Shown here piece by piece: positions 16,941 through 25,050 of a DNA stretch of 64,000 nt. A program made the position numbers and the translations under genes. The stretch is from contig NZ_CP032698.1 in the NCBI RefSeq assembly GCF_003627815.1, positions 4,464,001-4,528,000 on the forward strand. The letters run 5' to 3'. Position 1 is the first letter of the stretch; every line of letters starts with the position of its first letter. The notes under the pieces are model-generated. The model did not search any database, had not been told where the DNA came from, and worked only from the letters and a program-made list of their open reading frames with translations. The stretch is from Streptomyces hundungensis (GTDB taxonomy: Bacteria; Actinomycetota; Actinomycetes; Streptomycetales; Streptomycetaceae).

Positions 16941-18886
16941 GGAGGTGATGGTTCGGGCGGCCAGGACCTCCTGGCGGAGGGGGCGAGGACCCCCTCCGCG
17001 TCGCCCGAGAGGCGCACCCGAACCGCCACCAGGTTCTCGCTCCGCCGCAACCCCCGAGCCAATTCGCGGAGCTGCTCCGCGACCTCCCGTACCTCCCCCG
17101 CCGCAGGCCAAGCCGCTCCGTGGTTGACCCGGACCCGCGCCGCCGTCGTCGCGTCCACGATGCGTTCGACGGCGACGACCAGCGGCCACCACGCGGCGGC
17201 CCGCGGCCCGGTGGGCGGGGGCTCGGTCAGGGCCCGCTGGAACTCGCTGCGTACCGTCGACAGGTCGCGGTACAACCGGCGCCGCCGACGCGCCCGTTCG
17301 GCCCGGTCGTCCTCGGAGCCGAACGCGTAGTCCACGTAGTCCGCCGTCGCCGCCACCGCGTCCGCGAGCCGGGTTCCGATGCGGGTGTGCCAGCTTTCGG
17401 GCCACAGCAGATAGCCCGCGACGAGTGCGATCGCGCAGCCGATGAGGCTGTCCCACAGGCGCGGCATGACCAGTTCGAAGCCCTGGTGGTTGAGGACGTC
17501 GGAGAGCAGCAGGATCACGGGGGTGATGGCGGCGGTCTGGAAGGCGTACCCCTTCGCGGAGAAGGCGGGGATGAGGGCGGCGAGCAGCAGCAGCACCGGC
17601 ACGTCCCACCAGCCGCGCGGCACCTCCGCGAGGACGGCGGCGGCGATGAGGAGGCCGCCCGCGGTGCCGACCGCCCGCATCAGGGCGCGGGCGAAGACCG
17701 AGCCGAAGTCGGGCTTGAGGACGAAGACGATGGTGAGCGCGACCCAGTACGAGCGCTCCACCGGAACCACCGACACCAGCACCTGCGCGAGCCCGATGCA
17801 GAGCGCGAGGCGCAGTCCGTAGCGCCAGGAGGCGCCGGAGAGCAGGACGTTGCGGGTGGCGCGGCGCAGCCGGATGCGCAGGGCGGCGGGCCGGCCGAGG
17901 CGGTCGTCGATGTTGGTCTGGTCGGGGTCGGGGTGGTGCACCACGGTGAAGGCGTGCCGCAGCGCGATGTCCAGGGCGCGCTCGGCGGGGGTGGTGGGCG
18001 CGGGCAGCTCGGGGTCGACGGGTGCGGTGCTGCCCGCGTCGACCGCGTCCGCCAACTGCCGTACGGCAGCCGGGATTTGGGGGTCCACGCCCCAGCCGCG
18101 CAGATGCACCGCGGGGGCCGCTTCCACGAGCGGGATCAGCGCGTTGAGCTGGGCCAGCAGCCGCACCAGCTCACCGCGTCTGCCGTGTTCGCGGGCGCGC
18201 CGGCCGAGGATCAGGTCGTAGGTGGTGTTGAGGGAGTGCGTGAGGTCCTGGCGCCGGGTGTCGTACGCCTCGGTCGCGGCGGCCTCGATGGCTTCGGCGG
18301 CGGCGCGGTAGCTCCCGGCGACGGCGGCCCGTTCGGGTTCGGTGCGCCGCAGCGGCCAGCCGAGCAGGCTCAGGAGCAGCACGAACAGGCCGCCGAGCGC
18401 CAGCAGGAGCGGGCCCTTCCACCAGGGGCCCGGCATGGGCAGGCCCGCGCCGACGACGGCGTTCAGGAGGAGCAGCAGCCCCGACACCGAGGCGACCGCG
18501 CCGATCGAGGAGATCATCCCGGAGGCCAGCGCGACCAGGGTCAGGGCGGCCACCGCGAGCCAGCCGTGCCCGAAGACGAGGCTGCCGACGGTCACACCGA
18601 GCGCGCCGAACAGCTGCGGTACGGCGATGTTGTAGATCCGCATGCGGTACGCGTCGGCCGTGTCGCCGATGACTCCGCTGAGCGCGCCCATGGAGGCCAG
18701 CGCGCCGTACGCGCTCTGCCCGGTGGCCAGACCCACGGCCAGCGGTGCGGCCAGGGCGATCCCCGCGCGGGCGACGGCCGGCCAGGGGATCGGCGCGGGA
18801 GTCGGCCGCAGCCCCCCGATGAGCCACTCCGGTGGCACGAGACGGCCCTGCCGCGTGCTGCCCTCCGCCCGCTTCTGATCAGCCAT
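16643..18886 (-). CDS. FUSC-family membrane protein (aromatic-acid exporter type) with repeat-derived C-terminal tail
   Basis: 747 residues. Two sets of membrane helices, about 35-190 and 390-510 (for example LLIAAAVLAEVP and ALIPAFSAKGYAFQTAAITPVILLL), are separated by a soluble helical region, the layout of FUSC/YccS/ArAE transporters. Helical cytoplasmic segments follow. The natural protein appears to end near residue 655. The remaining 90 or so residues (AQFPAPL repeated, RAVPRAPK, SARPAIEDERP) are translated dispersed repeat, with the stop supplied by the TTAA in the repeat block. Start at ATG 18886. The substrate is unknown; family members export aromatic acids or related compounds. Confidence 0.75.
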   Translation of the reverse strand: MADQKRAEGSTRQGRLVPPEWLIGGLRPTPAPIPWPAVARAGIALAAPLAVGLATGQSAYGALASMGALSGVIGDTADAYRMRIYNIAVPQLFGALGVTVGSLVFGHGWLAVAALTLVALASGMISSIGAVASVSGLLLLLNAVVGAGLPMPGPWWKGPLLLALGGLFVLLLSLLGWPLRRTEPERAAVAGSYRAAAEAIEAAATEAYDTRRQDLTHSLNTTYDLILGRRAREHGRRGELVRLLAQLNALIPLVEAAPAVHLRGWGVDPQIPAAVRQLADAVDAGSTAPVDPELPAPTTPAERALDIALRHAFTVVHHPDPDQTNIDDRLGRPAALRIRLRRATRNVLLSGASWRYGLRLALCIGLAQVLVSVVPVERSYWVALTIVFVLKPDFGSVFARALMRAVGTAGGLLIAAAVLAEVPRGWWDVPVLLLLAALIPAFSAKGYAFQTAAITPVILLLSDVLNHQGFELVMPRLWDSLIGCAIALVAGYLLWPESWHTRIGTRLADAVAATADYVDYAFGSEDDRAERARRRRRLYRDLSTVRSEFQRALTEPPPTGPRAAAWWPLVVAVERIVDATTAARVRVNHGAAWPAAGEVREVAEQLRELARGLRRSENLVAVRVRLSGDAEGVLAPSARRSWPPEPSPPRAPSPPPPRTGPTFCAVPRAPKKPVFVCGPCVAGRAVPRAPKPSRTCGPCPLLAQFPAPLNPFSSAGRAWLGAQFPAPLKCSVLASTSARPAIEDERP

Positions 18887-18970
18887 GAGCACACAACACC
18901 GCAGAAAGATCACTTGGCGCAAACGGGACGGTCACGATCACGGTCACGGGGACGGTTGAAAGCGCAAAAG

Positions 18971-18991
18971 TTGTCCACAGGCTGTGGATAA
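18971..18991. promoter_or_regulatory. Two facing DnaA boxes
   Basis: TTGTCCACA (18971-18979) matches the Streptomyces DnaA-box consensus. After three bases, TGTGGATAA (18983-18991) is a perfect box on the other strand (TTATCCACA). They lie about 85 bp upstream of the FUSC start, in a 195-bp gap. Binding by DnaA is likely from sequence; the role (expression control or titration) is unknown. Confidence 0.55.
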
Positions 18992-19081
18992 AATCTTCGG
19001 TTCTGATCACTTGGGTTACTTGGGGCGCCGCGACCGCCTCGCATCCTCCCGCAAGGAAGGCCGCCCACCCGGCACGGTTGC

Positions 19082-19447
19082 TCATCGGTCGCGCCGCGTC
19101 GCCGACCGCCCCGCCAGCCACGCCCCCAGGGCGAGCGCGAGGCCGAAGGCGAGGACGGCCCAGGCCGCTGTGGTGAGGGCGTCGGTGAGCGTGTCGTAGA
19201 CCGCCCCCGCCGCCGAGGGGTCCGCGTCCGGGGGGAGCCCGTCGAGCGTGCGGGACCTGCCGACGGCGACCACCACCCGCACCACCGCCGCGCCGACCGC
19301 GAGCCCGATCCCCGCCCCCGCGACGGCCCCCGCCCCGACGGGGGCGCGGCGGCGTACCGCGACGAGCGGGACCAGGGCGGCCGCCACGACGACCAGCACC
19401 GTCGACCAGAAGCTGCGCACCCGTCCACGACATCCCGGGTTGCCCAT
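19082..19447 (-). CDS. Small two-helix membrane protein, possibly a 5'-truncated remnant of a larger family
   Basis: 121 residues with a helix at about 13-30 (WSTVLVVVAAALVPLV), another at about 40-60 and a last one at about 95-115 (TAAWAVLAFGLALALGAWLAG). The end, SRTLDGLPPDADPSAAGAVYDTLTD onward, resembles the C-terminal part of a family of larger Streptomyces integral membrane proteins that finish with a DTL...LGAWLAG-type segment. If so, this gene is a shortened remnant. Start ATG 19447 is one choice; an earlier in-frame start (19567) would overlap the divergent gene. Confidence 0.45.
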   Translation of the reverse strand: MGNPGCRGRVRSFWSTVLVVVAAALVPLVAVRRRAPVGAGAVAGAGIGLAVGAAVVRVVVAVGRSRTLDGLPPDADPSAAGAVYDTLTDALTTAAWAVLAFGLALALGAWLAGRSATRRDR

Positions 19448-19538
19448 CGGCGCGCGCGGGTGTGCGCTGGATGGGGGACGCACCCGTGCCCGGGCAGGCG
19501 GAACACCCGTGTTCCGGGCGAGCCAAAGGAGTGCCGCC

Positions 19539-19937
19539 ATGGCCACACACGCTTCGGTACCCGTCACGAGCCGCAGCGCGGCTCCGCACCACCTGAGCAG
19601 GGCCGTCCTCGCGGTCCCCGTCGTCCTGGGTGTGGTGTACGGCTTCTACGCCGCCGCCATCCTGCGCGGCGGCGGCGCGGTCACGGGCGGCCAGATCGTC
19701 CTCGGCGTCGTGTCGGGCGCGGCCGTGATGGTCCTGGGCCTGTGCCTTCTGCGCTTCCAGTCCGCCCTGCCCCGCGAGCTGCGCGCGACGGCGTACGCCA
19801 CGCTGTTCGGCGGCGGGATGGGCTTCCTGTACAGCCTGGCCGGCCACAGCGTGCTGAGGTCGTCGGGGATCGGGGCGGTGCTCGGGGGCGGGATGTTCCT
19901 GGTGGCGTTCTACGTGTTCTACACGCACGAGGACTGA
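19539..19937 (+). CDS. Small integral membrane protein of unknown function
   Basis: 132 residues with four hydrophobic segments (for example AVLAVPVVLGVVYGFYAAAIL and ILRGGGAVTGGQIVLGVVSG). It ends FYVFYTHED. The start ATG 19539 is set by AAAGGAG (19525-19531) at good distance. No motif points to a function. It is divergent from the truncated membrane gene and upstream of the trpS leader. Confidence 0.6.
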   Translation: MATHASVPVTSRSAAPHHLSRAVLAVPVVLGVVYGFYAAAILRGGGAVTGGQIVLGVVSGAAVMVLGLCLLRFQSALPRELRATAYATLFGGGMGFLYSLAGHSVLRSSGIGAVLGGGMFLVAFYVFYTHED

Positions 19938-20013
19938 CGGCGGCGGGGCCGGGGCGCCCTGGGTGTCCGCGAAACCCTGGGCCCCGGACCCCTCCCCGGG
20001 CTACAGTGAAGCC

Positions 20014-20067
20014 ATGTCGTCCGCACCGCAGCACCGCTCTTCGCTCTGCTGGTGGCGCTCCTCCTAG
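20014..20067 (+). CDS. Trp-rich leader peptide of the trpS attenuator
   Basis: A 17-residue open frame, MSSAPQHRSSLCWWRSS, has tandem Trp codons (TGG TGG at 20050-20055) and its stop five codons after the start of that pair. TACAGT (20002-20007) is a good -10 element about seven bases before the ATG, so the mRNA may begin at or near the A of the start codon (leaderless). It is followed by a terminator hairpin and then the tryptophanyl-tRNA synthetase gene, the classic order for ribosome-mediated attenuation. In S. coelicolor the inducible trpRS1 gene is controlled this way. Confidence 0.8.
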   Translation: MSSAPQHRSSLCWWRSS

Positions 20068-20102
20068 GAGCGGCCACGACTTCCACGCGCGACATCGCCG
20101 AC

Positions 20103-20133
20103 GGGCCGTTCGAACCACGGACGGCCCCTTTTT
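20103..20133 (+). terminator. Attenuator terminator upstream of trpS
   Basis: GGGCCGTTCG (20103-20112) pairs with CGGACGGCCC (20118-20127, one T-G pair) around the loop AACCA and is followed by CTTTTT (20128-20133). A competing hairpin, CGCTCC...GGAGCG, spans the end of the leader frame (about 20056-20073). Ribosome stalling at the Trp codons should alter pairing and allow read-through into trpS. Confidence 0.8.
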
Positions 20134-20220
20134 GTTGCCCCCGCCCTCGCTGGGTCCCGCAGTGGGCGCCGTCCAGGCCCGTTCCCCCACTGCCCTGCCA
20201 CGGCCCACGAGGAGCCCACG

Positions 20221-21297
20221 ATGACCACCGCATCCACGACCGCGACGGCAACCACGACCGCAACCACGACCGCGACCGCAACCACGACCGCGACCACCCC
20301 CGCCCCCACCCACGCTCGGGGCACGGATCGCGTCCTGACCGGTGACCGCCCCACGGGACCCCTGCACCTGGGCCACTACTTCGGCACGCTCCACAACCGG
20401 GTCCGGCTCCAGAACGAGGGCGTGGACCTCTTCCTGGTGATCCCGGACTACCAGGTGCTCACCGACCGCGACGTGGCCGAGCGCCTCTCGGACCACGTGG
20501 AGGGCCTGGTCCTCGACTACCTGGGCGCGGGCGTCGACCCGTCCCGCGCGACGGTGTTCACGCACAGCGCCGTCCCGGCCCTCAACCAGCTGCTGCTGCC
20601 GTTCCTGAGTCTGGTGTCGGTCGCCGAGCTGGGTCGCAACCCCACGGTGAAGGACGAGATCGCGCACTCGCGCCAGTCGGCCGTCTCCGGCCTGATGTAC
20701 ACCTACCCGGCCCACCAGGCCGCCGACATCCTGTTCTGCAAGGCGAACCTCGTCCCGGTCGGCAAGGACCAGGAGCCGCACCTGGAGTTGACCCGCACCA
20801 TCGCGCGCCGCTTCAACGAGCGCTACGGCCCGGTCTTCCCCGAGCCGCGCACCCTGCTCTCCGAGGCCCCGCTGCTGCTCGGCACCGACGGCACCAAGAT
20901 GAGCAAGAGCCGCAACAACTCCCTTGCGCTGAAGGCGAGTTCGGACGAGACGGCACGTCTGATCCGGGGCGCGAAGACGGATGCGACCCGGCTGATCGCC
21001 TACGACCCCGAGCACCGCCCCGAGGTGAGCAACCTGGTGCTGCTGACCGCGCTGTGCGAGGGCCGTGACCCGCACGAGGTGGCCGCCGACATCGGCGACG
21101 GCGGCGCGTCCGCACTGAAGGCCGCCGCCACCGAGGCCGTCAACACCTACTTCGCTCCGCTGCGGGCCAGGCGCGCCGAGTACGCCCAGGACATGGGCTA
21201 CGTAAGGGAGTTGCTCCGGGCGGGCAACGCGAAGGCGAACGAGGTCGCCGAGGCGACGCTGGCCGAGGTGAGGGAGGCGATGGGCATGTTCCGCTAG
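20221..21297 (+). CDS. trpS: Tryptophanyl-tRNA synthetase (TrpRS1-like, attenuator-controlled)
   Basis: 358 residues, a class I synthetase charging tRNA-Trp. The HIGH motif is HLGH (in GPLHLGHYFG) and KMSKS is exact (TKMSKSRNNS). The first 33 residues are a low-complexity Thr/Ala tract built from ACGACCGC/ACCACG DNA repeats, unlike the compact family N-terminus. The start is nevertheless supported by GAGGAG eight bases before ATG 20221. The Trp-codon leader and terminator upstream suggest induction when charged tRNA-Trp is scarce. In Streptomyces such an inducible second TrpRS gives tolerance to tryptophan analogues such as indolmycin; whether this copy is the auxiliary form is inference. Confidence 0.9.
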   Translation: MTTASTTATATTTATTTATATTTATTPAPTHARGTDRVLTGDRPTGPLHLGHYFGTLHNRVRLQNEGVDLFLVIPDYQVLTDRDVAERLSDHVEGLVLDYLGAGVDPSRATVFTHSAVPALNQLLLPFLSLVSVAELGRNPTVKDEIAHSRQSAVSGLMYTYPAHQAADILFCKANLVPVGKDQEPHLELTRTIARRFNERYGPVFPEPRTLLSEAPLLLGTDGTKMSKSRNNSLALKASSDETARLIRGAKTDATRLIAYDPEHRPEVSNLVLLTALCEGRDPHEVAADIGDGGASALKAAATEAVNTYFAPLRARRAEYAQDMGYVRELLRAGNAKANEVAEATLAEVREAMGMFR

Positions 21298-21441
21298 GCC
21301 CGCCCTCCGTCCTGCCCTTCCGCCCCGCCCCCATCGCCCCGTCCCGCACCGCACCCGCCCCCATCGCCCCGCACCTTCCTAGACTGGGCCGTTCCCGGAC
21401 CGGGTGCGACGGACCCGGTCCCGACGGACGGCGGGGCGGCG

Positions 21442-22134
21442 ATGGCTGGGCAGCGCGGGCGGGGTGTGCGGAACGTGCGGGGGTGGTGGCTGGTGCTGCC
21501 GGTCGCCGCGCTGCTGGTGTCCGGGTGTACGGGGGGCTCGGGGGCAGGGGCGGAATCGGGGTCGGGCTCCGGGAGTGCGACGGGCAAGCCGTCGGCGGGG
21601 GCGTCCGCGTCCGCCGGGGTCTCGCCCGGCCCGTCGGCGTCGGCCGGCGCCTACGATCCCGCCACCTACGCGCCGCAGGTGCGCACGTACGCCAAGAAGG
21701 CGGGCGTCAGCGCGCAGCTGCTCATGGCCGTGCTCTACAACGAGGACTACAAGCCGCACGACCCGGCCTTCGAGCGGAGCTGGCAGAAGTACAAGCCGGA
21801 CGCCGCGTTCGGCATCGCCAACATGCACCGGGCCGCCTTCGACCAGACCAAGCGCGGTCGCCCCTTCGCCGCGCGCAAGTGGGAGGAGCTGCCCGACGAC
21901 CGTGCGCTGGCCGTGGAGGCGGCGGCCTGGTATCTGCACGACATGTCCGCGCAGCTGCCCGCGCACTGGGCCGGCGGGTACTCCCGCGACGAGTTGATGG
22001 CGCTCGGTTACAACGCGGGCGGCGGCAACATGGCGGCGTTCGCGCGCGGCGCCAAGCCGGGCAGCCAGGCCTCGGACTATCTGACCCGGCTGCGGGACAA
22101 CTGGAAGAAGGCCGGGGCCGCCGTCGCCGGATGA
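21442..22134 (+). CDS. Lysozyme-like (SLT-type) lipoprotein
   Basis: 230 residues. A lipoprotein signal peptide (hydrophobic WWLVLPVAALLVSGC, with lipobox Cys at about 29) is followed by a Gly/Ser/Ala linker to about residue 68. A transglycosylase-like helical domain then runs to the end (YAKKAGVSAQLLMAVLYNED with a candidate catalytic Glu, then AFGIANMHRAAFDQTK and LMALGYNAGGGNMAAFARG). The protein should be anchored outside the membrane and may cut or remodel peptidoglycan. Start ATG 21442; other in-frame starts are possible. Confidence 0.75.
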   Translation: MAGQRGRGVRNVRGWWLVLPVAALLVSGCTGGSGAGAESGSGSGSATGKPSAGASASAGVSPGPSASAGAYDPATYAPQVRTYAKKAGVSAQLLMAVLYNEDYKPHDPAFERSWQKYKPDAAFGIANMHRAAFDQTKRGRPFAARKWEELPDDRALAVEAAAWYLHDMSAQLPAHWAGGYSRDELMALGYNAGGGNMAAFARGAKPGSQASDYLTRLRDNWKKAGAAVAG

Positions 22135-22262
22135 GCCCCGAGCCACCCTCGCCGGGCGAGCCCGGGCGGCCCACCCCTCACTCGCGTGGCGGAACCGCTG
22201 TGCCTCACTTAGCGTGAGGAAGGGGCGATCACCAACGGGAGATCACCGAGGGAGACCGGCAC

Positions 22263-23891
22263 ATGGGCCGTCACACCAAGGACTCTGTCGAGGTCGGACG
22301 CGCCGAGCGCATAGCCGCCGCGTCCGACGGGCTTGCCGCCGACGGGCAGCCCCCACCGTCGACCGGCGCGCACCCGGCCGCCCCGCCGCCGCCCGCCGCG
22401 TACACCGGCGAGGGCGGCCCGCCGCCGCAGGCGCCGCACACCGGGGCCCGGCACGAGCACCGCTGGCTGGTGCTCGGCGTGATCGCGCTGGCCCAGCTCA
22501 TGGTCGTCCTGGACGCGACCATCGTGAACATCGCGCTGCCCTCCGCCCAGCAGGACCTCGGCTTCTCCGACGGCAACCGCCAGTGGATCGTCACCGCGTA
22601 CGCGCTCGCCTTCGGCTCGCTGCTCCTGCTCGGCGGCCGGATCGCCGACCTCGTCGGACGCAAGGTCGTCTTCCTGATCGGCCTCGTCGGCTTCGCCGTC
22701 GCCTCCGCGATCGGCGGGGCCGCCCCCAACTTCGAGGTGCTGGTCACCGCCCGCGCCCTCCAGGGCGTCTTCGGCGCGCTGCTCGCGCCCGCCGCGCTCT
22801 CGCTCCTGACGACGACCTTCACCGACCCCAAGGAACGCGCCAAGGCCTTCGGCATCTACGGCGCGGTCGCCGGTACGGGCGGCGCGGTGGGACTGCTGCT
22901 CGGCGGCATCCTCACCGAGTATCTCGACTGGCGCTGGTGCCTGTACGTCAACCTCCTCTTCGCCGCGCTCGCCTTCCTCGGCGCGCTGCGCCTGCTGCAC
23001 CCCGGAGCCCCCAGCGACCGGCCCAAGCTCGACATCCCCGGCACGGTGCTGGTGTCCGCCGGACTGTTCTGCATCGTGTACGGGTTCTCCAACGCCGAGA
23101 CGCACGCCTGGAGTTCGCCCAAGACCTGGGGATTCCTGGTGGTCGGCGGCGTCCTGCTGATCGCGTTCGCCTGGTGGCAGACCAGGGCCAAGCATCCGCT
23201 GCTGCCGCTGCGCGTCGTCCTCGACCGGGACCGGGGCGCGTCCTACCTCGCCATGTTCATCTCCGGCGCGGGCATGTTCGGCGTGTTCCTGTTCCTGACG
23301 TACTACCTCCAGCAGATCCTGCACTACACCCCGGTCAAGACCGGACTCGCCTTCCTGCCCATGGTGTTCGCGATGATCGTGAGTTCCGTCGTCGCGCAGA
23401 ACAAGCTGGTGCCACGCCTCGGCGCGAAGCCGATCGTGCCGCTCGGCATGGGACTTGGCGCGGCCGGGCTCGCCTGGATGACCGCCCTGGACGCGACGAG
23501 CGGGTACGCCGGGCATGTGCTGCCCCCGCTGCTCGTGATGGGCGTCGGCATGGGCCTGATCTTCGCGCCCGCGATGAGCATGGCCACGGCGGGCGTCGCC
23601 GCGCACGACGCGGGTGTCGCCTCCGCGATGGTCAACACCAGCCAGCAGGTGGGCGGTTCGATCGGTACGGCCCTGCTCAACACGCTCGCCACCAGCGCCG
23701 CCACCAGCTATCTGGTGGGCCGCCAACCCACCCCCGGCGCCAGAGTCCAGGCCCAGCTCCAGAGTTACTCCACGGCGTACTGGTGGTCGGCCGCCTTCTT
23801 CGCGCTCGGCCTGGTCGTGTCGGTGATCCTCTACCGCAAGGGCCCGCCGAGGCAGGCGGTCGGCCCCACCGAAGGCCCCGTCCACATGTGA
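22263..23891 (+). CDS. MFS drug:proton antiporter, DHA2 (EmrB/QacA) family
   Basis: 542 residues with a Pro-rich cytoplasmic N-terminus (about 1-65) and 14 predicted helices, the DHA2 layout. Family signatures are visible: LDATIVNIALPSAQQDLGFS (motif D1), GGRIADLVGRKVVFLIGL (motif A) and the loop GAVAGTGGAVGLLLGGILTE (antiporter motif C region). It probably exports drugs or metabolites with proton exchange. No local TetR/MarR gene is present. Start ATG 22263; a small CCTCAC...GTGAGG inverted repeat (22203-22219) lies upstream and may belong to the promoter region. Confidence 0.85.
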   Translation: MGRHTKDSVEVGRAERIAAASDGLAADGQPPPSTGAHPAAPPPPAAYTGEGGPPPQAPHTGARHEHRWLVLGVIALAQLMVVLDATIVNIALPSAQQDLGFSDGNRQWIVTAYALAFGSLLLLGGRIADLVGRKVVFLIGLVGFAVASAIGGAAPNFEVLVTARALQGVFGALLAPAALSLLTTTFTDPKERAKAFGIYGAVAGTGGAVGLLLGGILTEYLDWRWCLYVNLLFAALAFLGALRLLHPGAPSDRPKLDIPGTVLVSAGLFCIVYGFSNAETHAWSSPKTWGFLVVGGVLLIAFAWWQTRAKHPLLPLRVVLDRDRGASYLAMFISGAGMFGVFLFLTYYLQQILHYTPVKTGLAFLPMVFAMIVSSVVAQNKLVPRLGAKPIVPLGMGLGAAGLAWMTALDATSGYAGHVLPPLLVMGVGMGLIFAPAMSMATAGVAAHDAGVASAMVNTSQQVGGSIGTALLNTLATSAATSYLVGRQPTPGARVQAQLQSYSTAYWWSAAFFALGLVVSVILYRKGPPRQAVGPTEGPVHM

Positions 23892-24047
23892 ACGCACCCC
23901 TCGACGCCCCTCGACGCGCGGCGGCAATGACATTTGTCCTGCGGCACTCAGGACGCTTCACTCTGCCGCCGCCCCCGCCCCCCACGGGAGTATCAGTGAT
24001 GTCGGCAAGGGCCGACGGGTCACTGGGAACAAGGTGAGGGGAACGCC

Positions 24048-24515
24048 ATGAGCGCCACGGTCGCGATGGAGATGCCGGTTCAGGTCGTCGAGGGCCCGGC
24101 CAAGGCCACGAATGCCACCGAGATGCCGGTCCTGGGCCTGCCCACCTGGTACTTCCCGCTCGTCGGCCTCTTCGCCGGCCTCTTCGACATGGCCCCGGCC
24201 TACCCGGCCCTCTACGCCCTGATCCCGGTCGTCGCCGTCGTCCAGATCGTGCTCGCCTTCACCGTCCTGCGGCCCCGCATCCGCGCGATGAAGGCCCTGT
24301 GGAAGAACAAGCGCACCCGCTTCCTCGCCATCGGCCTCGTCGCGGTCCGCTTCGTCATCCGCTACGGCCTCGGCATGGCCGGCCTCGCCCTCGGCGCCGC
24401 CACCGGGCACCTCGTCCTCGGCATCGTCATGGCCGCCGTCGGCACCGCGATGGCCTGGGGCGACCAGTGGCTCATCCTGCGCACCCTGCGCCGCGCCCAG
24501 GCCCCGACCGTCTGA
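24048..24515 (+). CDS. Small multi-spanning membrane protein of unknown function
   Basis: 155 residues with about four hydrophobic segments: LGLPTWYFPLVGLFAGLFDM, ALYALIPVVAVVQIVLAF, FVIRYGLGMAGLALGAA and HLVLGIVMAAVGTAMAW. A basic loop (RPRIRAMKALWKNKRTR) lies between segments two and three. Start ATG 24048 follows GGTGAGGGG. No conserved catalytic residues were recognised. The gene has a clean GC3 codon pattern and is convergent with the zinc-finger gene that follows. Confidence 0.6.
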   Translation: MSATVAMEMPVQVVEGPAKATNATEMPVLGLPTWYFPLVGLFAGLFDMAPAYPALYALIPVVAVVQIVLAFTVLRPRIRAMKALWKNKRTRFLAIGLVAVRFVIRYGLGMAGLALGAATGHLVLGIVMAAVGTAMAWGDQWLILRTLRRAQAPTV

Positions 24516-24525
24516 CCTCGCCGAA

Positions 24526-24762
24526 CTACCCCTTCGGCGCCAGGATGCCCCGGTTCTCCAGGAACATCAGGACGTGACCGCACTCCCGGCAGGCCGACGC
24601 CATCACATAGCTCTTGCTCGCGAACATCTTCTCCGGACGGTAGAACTTCGCGATGAGGTGCGCGGTCGCGGCATTGGTCATACGCAGTTCGACCGTCTCA
24701 AGTCCCCCTTCACACAGAGGACATGACGCCGGTACCACCGGTGGAAGCTGCGGGATCGCCAT
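24526..24762 (-). CDS. Small zinc-ribbon protein
   Basis: 78 residues with two CxxC pairs: SCPLCEGG (C14, C17) and ACRECGHV (C58, C61), a classic zinc ribbon. The spacing between pairs is about 40 residues and includes FYRPEKMFASKSYVMAS. Likely cytoplasmic, binding nucleic acid or protein; function unknown. It ends 10 bases from the convergent membrane protein gene. Start ATG 24762. Confidence 0.7.
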   Translation of the reverse strand: MAIPQLPPVVPASCPLCEGGLETVELRMTNAATAHLIAKFYRPEKMFASKSYVMASACRECGHVLMFLENRGILAPKG

Positions 24763-24786
24763 GGCCAGATCCTATGTACGGGCCCT

Positions 24787-25050
24787 TCAGACCCCCTTGA
24801 CCGCCCCCACGAACCGCGTCCACGCGGTGGCGTCCACCAGCAGTACGGGCCCGCTCGGGACCTTGCTGTCCCTCACGGGGACGACGTCCCCGAACCCGTC
24901 GGCGACCTCGACGCAGTCCCCGCCTTCGTCATTGCTGTACGACGACTTACGCCACGCACCTTCCGCCACTTCCAGGCAGTCGCCGCCCTCCGCGTTGCTG
25001 TACGAGGACTTCCGCCAGCGGGCAGCGGCCAGGGAGCGCGTTATGTTCAT
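24787..25050 (-). CDS. DUF397 protein with duplicated motif
   Basis: 87 residues. The DUF397 signature WRKSSYSNxEGGDCxEVA occurs twice, at about residues 12-29 and 33-50, followed by the usual VPVRDSKVPSGPVLLVDATAW end. DUF397 proteins work with the XRE/DUF5753 regulator encoded just upstream (BldB/WhiJ-like pairs) in Streptomyces development or antibiotic control. ATG 25050 overlaps the regulator stop by four bases (ATGA). The duplicated segment suggests tandem duplication; one copy is the usual number. Confidence 0.9.
   Translation of the reverse strand: MNITRSLAAARWRKSSYSNAEGGDCLEVAEGAWRKSSYSNDEGGDCVEVADGFGDVVPVRDSKVPSGPVLLVDATAWTRFVGAVKGV

Noticed and set aside
22209..23933. Minus-strand open frame opposite the MFS exporter
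   Set aside because: Shadow frame of the MFS gene with no domain; the plus strand has the DHA2 motifs.
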